Origin: Pseudomonas sp. BN411
GTDB lineage: Bacteria > Pseudomonadota > Gammaproteobacteria > Pseudomonadales > Pseudomonadaceae
Assembly: GCF_029871235.1 (NCBI RefSeq)
Contig: NZ_SSOM01000067.1
Location: 186,001 to 250,000 of the forward strand
Direction of reading: 5' to 3'
DNA length: 64,000 nt
A model generated the notes under the pieces. It was not told the DNA's origin. It worked only from the letters and a program-made list of their open reading frames with translations, and ran no database searches. Every line of letters starts with the position of its first letter. The stretch's first letter is position 1. Below are positions 25,650-33,446 of this stretch, piece after piece. The position numbers and the translations under genes were made by a program.

Positions 25650-27155
25650 TCAGAGGTCCGTGCCGTGGCGGGCCATAATGTGGCGCACCACGCTGTAGTC
25701 CTGCAGCGAGTCGCTGGACAGGTCCTTGCCATAGCCGGAGCGCTTGAGCCCGCCGTGGGGCATCTCGCTGGCCAGCATGAAATGGGTGTTGATCCAGGTG
25801 CAGCCGTACTGCAGCCGTGCAGCTACTTGCATGGCCTTGTCCAGGTTCTGCGTCCAGACGGAGGACGCCAGGCCGTACTCGGAGTCGTTGGCCCAATCCA
25901 CGGCCTGGGCCAGGTCGTCGAAGCGGGTGACGGTGACCACCGGGCCGAAGACTTCGCGCTGGACGATCTCGTCCTGCTGCTTGCAGCCGGCCAGCAGGGT
26001 GGGCTGGTAGTAGAAGCCCGCACCGGAGTGCACGGCGGCGCCGGTGACGCGTTCGATGTGGGGCTGGCCCAGGGCGCGCTCGACGAAGCTGGCCACGCGG
26101 TCGCGCTGGCGCGAGCTGATCAGCGGGGGCATTTCGTTGTCCAGGTCACGCTTGCGGGCAAAGCGCAGGCTGGCCACGGCCTCGCCCAGTTCGCTCACCA
26201 GGCGGTCGTGGATGCCGGCCTGGGCGTAGATGCGGCAGGCGGCGGTGCAGTCCTGCCCGGCGTTGTAGTAGCCGTGGGTGCGCACGCCCTGGACCACGGC
26301 ATCGATGTCGGCGTCATTACAGACGATCACGGGAGCCTTGCCGCCCAGTTCCAGGTGGGTGCGCTTCAGGGTGCGCGCGGCGGTCTGGAGAATCTTCTGG
26401 CCGGTGACGATGTCGCCAGTCAGCGACACCATACGCACGCGCGGGTGGCCCACTAACTGGCTGCCGACACTGTCGCCGCCGCCACAGAGGATGTTGATCA
26501 CCCCCGGCGGGAGTATTTCCGCCAGCGCCGGCGCGAGGGCCAGAATGGACAGCGGTGTGTGCTCTGAGGGCTTGAAGATCAGCGTATTGCCGGCAGCCAG
26601 CGCCGGGGCGATCTTCCAGGCCGCCATCATCAGCGGGTAGTTCCAGGGGGCGATGGACGCCACAACGCCCACCGGGTCGCGGCGCACCAGGCTGGTGTGG
26701 CCGGGCACGTACTCACCGGCGAGCTGGCCCTGCTGGCAGCGCACGGCGCCGGCGAAGAAGCGGAATACGTCGGCGGTGGCGGGGATGTCGTCCTGGCGCG
26801 CCAGGTGCAGAGGCTTGCCGCAGTTCAGGGCTTCCAGGCGGGAAAGCTGATCGGCGCGTTTCTCGATGGCGTCGGCAATGGCCAGCAGGGCGGTGGCGCG
26901 TTGCGCGGGCGTGGTACGCGACCAGCTGGTGAAGGCGCGATGGGCGGCGGCGACGGCGACTTCCACCTGCTCGATGGAGGCTTCGGCGATGGCCACCAGG
27001 GTTTCGCCGCTGGCGGGGTTGATGATCGGCTCGGCCAACCCTTCGCCGATGACGAGCTGGCCGTCGATCAGCAGTTCGGTGTGCAGGGTCGGGGTGCTGG
27101 TGGCGCCGGTCATCTTACTGGCTCTTTTCTTCTCGGACTTTTGTTCTGTGGTCAT
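25650..27155 (-). CDS. Gamma-aminobutyraldehyde dehydrogenase-like enzyme (ALDH-A)
   Basis: NAD-dependent aldehyde dehydrogenase, 501 residues, a close paralogue of the 19640-21064 enzyme but with about 25 extra N-terminal residues rich in Lys and Thr. Catalytic residues are N172 ([11 protein letters not shown]), E269 (THLELGGKAP) and C303 ([13 protein letters not shown]). Three in-frame starts exist; ATG 27155 is chosen because AAGGAG lies seven bases before it. It is the first enzyme gene after the LysR regulator. Having two such enzymes may reflect the two aldehydes that spermidine cleavage can give (4-aminobutyraldehyde and 3-aminopropanal), but this is inference. Confidence 0.88.
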   Translation of the reverse strand: MTTEQKSEKKRASKMTGATSTPTLHTELLIDGQLVIGEGLAEPIINPASGETLVAIAEASIEQVEVAVAAAHRAFTSWSRTTPAQRATALLAIADAIEKRADQLSRLEALNCGKPLHLARQDDIPATADVFRFFAGAVRCQQGQLAGEYVPGHTSLVRRDPVGVVASIAPWNYPLMMAAWKIAPALAAGNTLIFKPSEHTPLSILALAPALAEILPPGVINILCGGGDSVGSQLVGHPRVRMVSLTGDIVTGQKILQTAARTLKRTHLELGGKAPVIVCNDADIDAVVQGVRTHGYYNAGQDCTAACRIYAQAGIHDRLVSELGEAVASLRFARKRDLDNEMPPLISSRQRDRVASFVERALGQPHIERVTGAAVHSGAGFYYQPTLLAGCKQQDEIVQREVFGPVVTVTRFDDLAQAVDWANDSEYGLASSVWTQNLDKAMQVAARLQYGCTWINTHFMLASEMPHGGLKRSGYGKDLSSDSLQDYSVVRHIMARHGTDL

Positions 27156-27251
27156 CCCGTGCTCCTTGGAGCCCGACATGCCTCTGCTTATGGGAAGGAG
27201 AGACTAGAGGCCGGGCTGGAGGTCGACAAATTCTAAATATTGAAAGTAGCG

Positions 27252-27266
27252 TTCGATTAAATCGAA
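27252..27266. promoter_or_regulatory. Candidate LysR-type operator upstream of ALDH-A
   Basis: TTCGATTAAATCGAA is a perfect 15-nt palindrome with T-N11-A spacing, the shape of LysR-family sites. It overlaps the stop codon of the lysR gene and lies about 97 bp before the ALDH-A start. A related half site (TTTATCGAAAT) occurs at about 28208-28218, upstream of lysR. Confidence 0.45.
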
Positions 27267-28168
27267 AGCCTGCGGTTGTTCGGCTGTTCCCGCGCCACGG
27301 TGATGAAGGGGTCCACCAGGGCCGGGCGCGCGGTGCCCCGTCGCCAGGCGAGGCCCACGTCCAGTGGGGCGCCCAGGTCCACCAGCGGGCGGGCCTCGAT
27401 GATGTCGCCCTCCAGTGACCAGGGGCGGTAGGTCATGTCCGGCTGGATCGACAGGCCGAGGCCCGCCGCCACCAGGCTTCGCACCGCTTCCACCGAGGCG
27501 GTGCGCAGGGTGACCTGGGGCGTGAGCCCGGCGCGGGACCAGATGCGCTGGGTGTGCAGGCCCATCTCGTCGGCGTTGAGCTGGATCAGCGGCTCACCGG
27601 CCACATCCGCCAGGGCGATGCTGTCGCGCTCCAGCAGCGGGTGCTGGGCCGGCAGCCAGAGGCGGTGGGGGGAGTGGGTCAGCACTTCGGTCTGCAGCGC
27701 GTGGCGGTCTTCCAGATTGGAGAGGATCAGCACGCCCACATCGATCTCACCGCTGACCAGCAGGTGCTCGATGTACGGGCGCTCGTCCTCCACCACGCGG
27801 GTCTTCACGTTGGGGTAAGCGCGTTGGAAGCGGGTGATGAGGTCGGCCAGGTAGTAGCCGGCCACCAGGCTGGTCACGCCGATGGTGAGGCTGCCGGCGA
27901 CCTGGTCGGTACTCTGCTGCAGGCTGCGCTTGGCGTTTTCCACTGTGGCGAGGATCAGGTGTGCCTGGCGCAGGAACTGGTGGCCCTGGTGGGTCAGCGA
28001 CATGCCCTTGGCGTGACGGTTGAACAGGCTGACGCCGATCTCTTCTTCCAATTGCTGGATGGCCAGCGTCAGGGTGGACTGGGAAATGAACACCGCCTGG
28101 GCCGCGGCGGAGATGGAGCCGGTTTCGGCTACGGCGATGAAGTGGCGGATCTGGCGGAGGGTCATCAT
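27257..28168 (-). CDS. LysR family transcriptional regulator
   Basis: A 303-residue LysR regulator. The N-terminal winged helix-turn-helix (TLRQIRHFIAVAETGSISAA, AQAVFISQSTLTLAIQQLEE) is followed by the co-inducer-binding domain (SLTIGVTSLVAGYYLADLIT). ATG 28168 (next ATG 28165) matches the family start; a GTG at 28297 would add 43 unlikely residues. It lies upstream of and in the same direction as the polyamine locus, 101 bp before ALDH-A, and probably controls it in response to a polyamine or breakdown product. This arrangement is less usual than the divergent one. Confidence 0.88.
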   Translation of the reverse strand: MMTLRQIRHFIAVAETGSISAAAQAVFISQSTLTLAIQQLEEEIGVSLFNRHAKGMSLTHQGHQFLRQAHLILATVENAKRSLQQSTDQVAGSLTIGVTSLVAGYYLADLITRFQRAYPNVKTRVVEDERPYIEHLLVSGEIDVGVLILSNLEDRHALQTEVLTHSPHRLWLPAQHPLLERDSIALADVAGEPLIQLNADEMGLHTQRIWSRAGLTPQVTLRTASVEAVRSLVAAGLGLSIQPDMTYRPWSLEGDIIEARPLVDLGAPLDVGLAWRRGTARPALVDPFITVAREQPNNRRLSI

Positions 28169-28372
28169 GGGCGTGGTTCGCGTCTGGATGGCGGCCGAAG
28201 AATAGGGTTTATCGAAATCTGAACGAGCGTTTCGCTTTTTTAGATGGTTATGCAGAATCTCGCCACCCCGCGGACCCGCAGCAATATCTCGAAGCACTCT
28301 GCGAACTGCCGCCAGGAATCCCTGCGGCTAGAGTCGGTCGATCTGTGAAATTGGAATGACCTGGAGGCATCG

Positions 28373-29062
28373 ATGATTACCCGCGGACTGCTCGACCAAC
28401 TGCTCAAATCCGGCCAGGACCTGCTGCAACAGAAGGCGGCCGGCAAATCCGCCAGCAAATCCGGCAATGGAAGCGACCTCGGCAACCTGCTCCAAGGCGC
28501 AGGCGGCGGTGCCCTGGCGGCGGGAGCCCTGGGCCTGCTGCTGGGCAACAAGAGCGCGCGCAAGCTGGGCGGCAAGGCGCTGACCTATGGCGGCCTGGCG
28601 GCGCTTGGTGTGCTGGCCTACAAGGCCTACGGCAACTGGCAGGCCCAGCAGGCGACGGCTCCGCAGAACGAGCCCCGCACCCTCGACCGCCTGCCCGCGC
28701 CCCAGGCCGAGCAGCACAGCCAGGCCATCCTCAAAGCGCTGGTGGCGGCGGCCAAGGCCGATGGCCATGTGGATGCCCGCGAACGCCAGTTGATAGAGGA
28801 AGAGCTGGCCAAACTGACCCAGGACGCCGAACTGCGCTACTGGCTGGACGCCGAACTGAACAAGCCGCTGGACCCCGCCGAGGTGGCCCGCGCCGCCACC
28901 ACGCCGGAAATGGCCGCCGAGATGTACCTGGCCAGCGTGCTGATGGTGGACGAGGAACACTTCATGGAGCGCGCCTACCTCGAAGAGCTGGCCCGCCAGC
29001 TGCGTCTCGATCCGGGGCTCAAGGTCGAGCTTGAGCGTCAGGTTCGGCAGGAGCTGGCCTGA
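28373..29062 (+). CDS. YebE-like protein (DUF533, TerB-like fold)
   Basis: A 229-residue DUF533 protein like E. coli YebE. It has a Gly/Ala-rich hydrophobic segment (about residues 42-87, GGALAAGALGLLLG and GGLAALGVLAYKA) that may insert in the inner membrane. A C-terminal TerB-like helical domain follows (ILKALVAAAKADGHVDARER). Function is unknown; E. coli yebE is an envelope-stress gene. It is divergent from lysR with 204 bp between the starts and precedes the wsp operon by over 300 bp. Confidence 0.87.
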   Translation: MITRGLLDQLLKSGQDLLQQKAAGKSASKSGNGSDLGNLLQGAGGGALAAGALGLLLGNKSARKLGGKALTYGGLAALGVLAYKAYGNWQAQQATAPQNEPRTLDRLPAPQAEQHSQAILKALVAAAKADGHVDARERQLIEEELAKLTQDAELRYWLDAELNKPLDPAEVARAATTPEMAAEMYLASVLMVDEEHFMERAYLEELARQLRLDPGLKVELERQVRQELA

Positions 29063-29378
29063 CCGGCCGCCGGCACGTTCCTCTGTAGGAGCGAGCTTGC
29101 TCGCGAAGGATTCGTGCTCGCGACTGTTCGCGAGCAAGAACTCGGCGTCCCCCTCGCTCCTACCTATGCTGAATTCGCTCCCCACGCGCTCACCCTTCCA
29201 ATCCCCTCCTGCAAATCGGCAACTTTCTGCCAAACTCCCCAAGTGCCGCGGACCGGCAGCTTTCTGGCGACATAAATGTGCCTAATCCTTGCGCTTGCTA
29301 GCGCATGGCCTTGCCACTAGAGTCGCCGCCATTGGCCGCAGGCCAGCAAGAATCCAGGCACTGGTAACGGGGAAGAAT
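29063..29378. repeat. REP-type inverted element upstream of wspA
   Basis: This 316-bp gap holds an inverted repeat with arms GTAGGAGCGAG (29085-29095) and CTCGCTCCTAC (29153-29163), containing GCTTGCTCGCGAA, the common Pseudomonas REP sequence. The remaining 215 bp before wspA should contain the wsp promoter; I cannot assign -35/-10 boxes with confidence. No gene is seen. Confidence 0.85.
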
Positions 29379-31007
29379 GTGAAGAACTGGACTGTTCGCT
29401 TGCGTATCCAGGCAAGTTTCGCGGTGATCATCGCCATCATGCTGTTGATGGCCGGCATGTCCTACATGCAGCTGAGGAATATCGAGCATGAGGGTGATCG
29501 GGTCCTGACCGATTCCGTACCCGGCATGTACTACATCAGCAAGATTCGCAGTGGCTGGACCGACAACCTCCTGCGTACCCAGGCCCTGCTGCACCGCGAC
29601 GGCGATTCGGGCAGCACCATCTATCACACCGGCCGCAAGGACCTGGATGAGAGCAACGTCCAGCTCGATGAGATGATCGAGGCCTACGACCGCACCATTA
29701 CCGCCGATGCCGATCGCGAACAGTTCAAGAAGTTCACCGACATCCGCAAGGTGTATGGGGCGCATCAGGCCCAGGCGCTGGCAGATCTTAAAGAAGGCAA
29801 GCTCGACACGGCCCGTGCCACGTTCGAAGGCGTTCTGGTGGAGCGGTGGGGCGAAGGCCGTCAGCACCTCAACGAACTGATCGAAATTAACCGCGAGATG
29901 AGCGAGGCGTCGATCACCGAGATCATCACCTCGGTGCGCAATGCCGAGCGCAGCATGCTGCTTGCCATGATTCTGGCGATCGCCGCGGCGGCTGTTTGCG
30001 GCTTGCTGCTGATGCGCGCGATCACCCGCCCGGTGGGCGGCATCGTCGATACCTTGCGGGTCATGGGTGGCGGCGACCTGTCCACCCGCCTGGACCTCAA
30101 GCGCCAGGACGAATTCAACGCCATCGAGACCGGCTTCAACAGCATGGCCGAAGAGCTCAAGACCCTGGTGTCCCAGGCGCAGCGCTCTGCCGTGCAGGTG
30201 ACCACCTCGGTTACCGAGATCGCCGCGACGTCCAAGCAGCAGCAGGCAACCGCCACCGAAACCGCTGCCACCACCACTGAGATTGGCGCCACTTCGCGGG
30301 AAATCGCCGCCACCTCCCGCGACCTGGTGCGCACCATGGCCGAGGTGTCCGGCACCGCCGAGCAGACCTCCATCCTCGCCGGTTCCGGCCAGCTTGGCTT
30401 GGCGCGCATGGAAGACACCATGCACCAGGTGATGGGCGCCGCCGAGCTGGTGAACGCCAAGCTGGCGATCCTCAATGAGAAGGCCGGCAACATCAATCAG
30501 GTGGTCACCACCATCGTCAAGGTGGCCGACCAGACCAACCTGCTGTCCCTGAACGCTGCCATCGAGGCGGAAAAGGCCGGCGAGTACGGCCGTGGCTTTG
30601 CCGTGGTGGCGACCGAAGTGCGCCGTCTGGCCGACCAGACCGCCGTGGCCACCTACGACATCGAGCAGATGGTGCGCGAGATCCAGTCGGCGGTGTCCGC
30701 CGGGGTCATGGGCATGGACAAGTTCTCCGAGGAAGTCCGTCGCGGCATCGCCGAAGTAGGGCAGGTGGGCGAGCAGCTGTCGCAGATCATCCAGCAGGTG
30801 CAGGCGCTGGCACCGCGTGTGCAGATGGTCAACGAGGGCATGCAGGCCCAGGCCACCGGCGCCGAGCAGATCAACCAGGCCCTGGTGCAACTGGGCGAGG
30901 CCACCGGGCAGACGGTGGAATCCCTGCGCCAGGCCAGCTCCGCCATCGACGAACTGAACCTGGTGGCCAACGGCCTGCGAACCGGCGTCAGCCGCTTCAA
31001 GGTCTGA
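29379..31007 (+). CDS. wspA: Surface-sensing chemoreceptor WspA
   Basis: Membrane receptor of the Wsp system, which responds to surface contact and raises c-di-GMP. From GTG 29379 it has 542 residues: a helix at about 12-32 ([16 protein letters not shown]), a periplasmic four-helix-bundle region to about 190, a second helix ([20 protein letters not shown]), HAMP, then a long signalling domain with tip [20 protein letters not shown] and [23 protein letters not shown] 29379 is chosen because GGGGAAGA precedes it. First gene of seven, with wspB starting 9 bp after the stop. Confidence 0.95.
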   Translation: MKNWTVRLRIQASFAVIIAIMLLMAGMSYMQLRNIEHEGDRVLTDSVPGMYYISKIRSGWTDNLLRTQALLHRDGDSGSTIYHTGRKDLDESNVQLDEMIEAYDRTITADADREQFKKFTDIRKVYGAHQAQALADLKEGKLDTARATFEGVLVERWGEGRQHLNELIEINREMSEASITEIITSVRNAERSMLLAMILAIAAAAVCGLLLMRAITRPVGGIVDTLRVMGGGDLSTRLDLKRQDEFNAIETGFNSMAEELKTLVSQAQRSAVQVTTSVTEIAATSKQQQATATETAATTTEIGATSREIAATSRDLVRTMAEVSGTAEQTSILAGSGQLGLARMEDTMHQVMGAAELVNAKLAILNEKAGNINQVVTTIVKVADQTNLLSLNAAIEAEKAGEYGRGFAVVATEVRRLADQTAVATYDIEQMVREIQSAVSAGVMGMDKFSEEVRRGIAEVGQVGEQLSQIIQQVQALAPRVQMVNEGMQAQATGAEQINQALVQLGEATGQTVESLRQASSAIDELNLVANGLRTGVSRFKV

Positions 31008-31016
31008 GTCGGCGCC

Positions 31017-31523
31017 ATGGGCCCGAGTCGAACCCGAGCGCCGGCCCGCACCGTCAGGGGCCGGCTCTACCTGCAATTCCGCATGGGCGGCGATCGCTAT
31101 GCGCTGGACGTCCATGAAGTGGTGGAGGTCCTGCCGCTGCGCCAGTTGAAACAGGTGCCTGAGGCGCCCGAGTGGGTCGCCGGGGTGTTTTCCCACCGTG
31201 GCGCGCTGGTGCCAGTGCTGGACCTGGGAATACTCGCCTTCGGCCAGCCGGCCCAGGCTCGCACCAGTACCCGGCTGGTGCTGGTGGATTACCCGCTGGA
31301 GGGGCAGAGCCGCTGGCTCGGGCTCATCCTGGAGCAGGCCACCGATACCCTGCGCTGCCGTCCGGAAGAGTTCCGCGACTACGGCCTGGAACAGGGTGGC
31401 GCGCGCTACCTGGGGCCGGTCTACCAGGCCGCCGATGGCCTTGTGCAGCGCATTCGCGTTGCCGACCTGCTGCCGGACGAGGTGCGCGCCTTGCTGTTCC
31501 CGGCCACGGAGGGCGCGGCATGA
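31017..31523 (+). CDS. wspB: CheW-like adaptor WspB
   Basis: A 168-residue CheW-fold adaptor that links WspA to the kinase WspE. A CheW core runs from LYLQFRMGGDRYALDVHEVV to the end; GVFSHRGALVPVLDLG is the family core motif. Its stop overlaps the wspC start (ATGA at 31520-31523), indicating translational coupling. Confidence 0.95.
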   Translation: MGPSRTRAPARTVRGRLYLQFRMGGDRYALDVHEVVEVLPLRQLKQVPEAPEWVAGVFSHRGALVPVLDLGILAFGQPAQARTSTRLVLVDYPLEGQSRWLGLILEQATDTLRCRPEEFRDYGLEQGGARYLGPVYQAADGLVQRIRVADLLPDEVRALLFPATEGAA

Positions 31524-32770
31524 TCGAGCGCTTCGAAACCCTGCTGAAGAACCGCATCGGCCTGGAGGCGGAGTCCGTCGGCCGGGTGGTGATCGAGCGT
31601 GCCGTGCGCCAGCGCATGCACGCCTGTGACAGCCGTGACGAGGACGCCTACTGGACCACCTTGAATGCTTCGCCCGCCGAACAGCAGGCGCTGGTGGAAG
31701 CAGTGGTGGTGCCGGAAACCTGGTTCTTCCGCTATCCCGAATCCTTCGCCGCCCTCGGCCGCCTGGCCTTTGAGCGGCTGCCGGCGCTGGCGGGTGGCCG
31801 CCCGTTGCGCATCCTCAGCCTGCCCTGTTCCACGGGGGAGGAACCGTTTTCCATCGTCATGGCGCTGCTCGACGCCGGTCTGGCTCCGGGGCTGTTCCAG
31901 GTGGACGCGATGGATATCAGCGAGCGGGTGCTGGAGCGGGCGCGCCAGGGCGTGTACGGGCGCAACTCGTTCAGGGGCGAGGACCTGGGCTTTCGCGACC
32001 GCTACTTCCTGCCTTCGGGCGAGGGCCACGCCGTGGCCCAGCAGGTGGCGTCCAAGGTGCGTTTCCTGCGTGGCAACCTGCTGGAGCCCGGGCTGCTCGC
32101 CGGGGAGCAGCCCTACGATTTCGTGTTCTGCCGCAATCTGCTGATCTACTTCGACCGGCCGACCCAGAGCGCCGTGCTGGAGGTGCTGAAACGCCTGATG
32201 CAGCGCGACGGTGCGATGTTCATCGGCCCCGCCGAGGCCAGCCTGCTCAGCCAACAGGGCATGCAGCCGCTGGGTTATCCACAGGCCTTCGTGTTCCGCA
32301 ATGCGCCGCCGCAGGTCGCCGCCAAACCGGCCAAGGTCCGCATCCCGGCACCCGCTCCTGTCGTCGCCGCGCCAGTGCCCAGCCGGGCGCCGGCCAGGCC
32401 GCGTGCGCCACTGCCGAAGCCCGAGCTGCCCAAGGCCAAGGCCGATGGCGCAGGGCCTGAAGCCGCCCTCGCGACGATTGCCAGCCTGGCCAACAGCGGC
32501 CGCAGCGAGGAAGCGCGCAGTGCCTGCGAAGCCTTCCTCGCCGCCCATGGCCCCTCGGCGGACGTCTTCTACTGGCTCGGGCTGCTCAGCGACGTGGCCG
32601 GCAAGGTGGATGAGGCGCAGGACTATTATCGCAAGGCGCTTTACCTCGCGCCGCAGCACGCCGAAGCACTGGCCCATCTGGCGGCACTGCTCGCCGCCCG
32701 GGGTGACCGGGCCGGCGCACAGCGCTTGCAACAGCGTGCCAGCCGGGGAGTGAACAACCATGGCCGATAA
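31520..32770 (+). CDS. wspC: CheR-type methyltransferase with TPR, WspC
   Basis: SAM-dependent methyltransferase that methylates WspA, 416 residues. The CheR domain spans about 1-260 with VVPETWFFRYPESFAALGRL, the SAM motif LSLPCSTGEEPFSIVMAL and CRNLLIYFDRPTQ. A Pro/Ala/Lys linker (about 275-320) leads to tetratricopeptide-like helices (DVFYWLGLLSDVAGKVDEAQ). ATG 31520 lies within the wspB end; the stop overlaps wspD by 11 bp. Confidence 0.95.
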   Translation: MIERFETLLKNRIGLEAESVGRVVIERAVRQRMHACDSRDEDAYWTTLNASPAEQQALVEAVVVPETWFFRYPESFAALGRLAFERLPALAGGRPLRILSLPCSTGEEPFSIVMALLDAGLAPGLFQVDAMDISERVLERARQGVYGRNSFRGEDLGFRDRYFLPSGEGHAVAQQVASKVRFLRGNLLEPGLLAGEQPYDFVFCRNLLIYFDRPTQSAVLEVLKRLMQRDGAMFIGPAEASLLSQQGMQPLGYPQAFVFRNAPPQVAAKPAKVRIPAPAPVVAAPVPSRAPARPRAPLPKPELPKAKADGAGPEAALATIASLANSGRSEEARSACEAFLAAHGPSADVFYWLGLLSDVAGKVDEAQDYYRKALYLAPQHAEALAHLAALLAARGDRAGAQRLQQRASRGVNNHGR

Positions 32771-33446
32771 CCGCTTGCCCCTGATTGCCGGCGACCAGTT
32801 GCCGGCGGTGGACGACTGCTGGAATCGCATCGGCATCCATGGCGACAAATCCTGTGAGCGCCTGGCCGCTCATGTGCATTGCCGCAATTGCGAGGTGCAT
32901 GCTGCAGCCGCCACCTTGTTGCTCGACCGCTATGCGCTGATTCGCGAAGACATCACCGGCGTCGTTGATGATGCCGAAGAGGATGGCCGTGAACGCCGTT
33001 CCACCCTGGTGTTCCGCCTGGGTGAACAATGGCTGGGAATCGCCACCCGCAGCCTGGTGGAGGTGGCGGCGCTCAACCCCATCCATTCCCTGCCGCACCA
33101 GCGCGCCTTGGCCCTGCTGGGGGTGACCAACGTACGCGGTGCCCTGGTGGCCTGTCTGTCCCTGGTGGAGCTGCTGGGGTTGGAGAAGGGCTCCGAGGTG
33201 AATGGCGAGCGCCGTGTGGTGCCGCGAATGCTGATTTTCGCCAGCCAGGGTGGACCGCTGGTGGCGCCGGTGGATGAAGTGGATGGTATCCACGGCATTC
33301 CCCTGGATGCAGTGGTCGACCCCGGCCGCGCGCCGGACCTGGCCGCCCGCCAGTTCGCCTCGGGCGTCGTGCAGTGGCGCGAGCGCAGTATCACGCTGCT
33401 GGATGAGGGCCTGCTGCTGCAGGCCATGGCAAGGAGCCTGGCATGA
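32760..33446 (+). CDS. wspD: CheW-like adaptor WspD with Cys-rich N-terminus
   Basis: Second CheW-type adaptor, 228 residues. The CheW domain (about 80-225; LVFRLGEQWLGIATRSLVEV, GVTNVRGALVACLSLVELLG) follows an N-terminal stretch with a cysteine pattern: C20WNRIGIHGDKSC33, then HVHCRNC (two Cys, about 42-45). Such a motif is seen in CheW proteins of alternative chemosensory systems; metal or thiol chemistry is possible but unproven. The start overlaps wspC by 11 bp and the end overlaps wspE by 4 bp. Confidence 0.94.
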   Translation: MADNRLPLIAGDQLPAVDDCWNRIGIHGDKSCERLAAHVHCRNCEVHAAAATLLLDRYALIREDITGVVDDAEEDGRERRSTLVFRLGEQWLGIATRSLVEVAALNPIHSLPHQRALALLGVTNVRGALVACLSLVELLGLEKGSEVNGERRVVPRMLIFASQGGPLVAPVDEVDGIHGIPLDAVVDPGRAPDLAARQFASGVVQWRERSITLLDEGLLLQAMARSLA

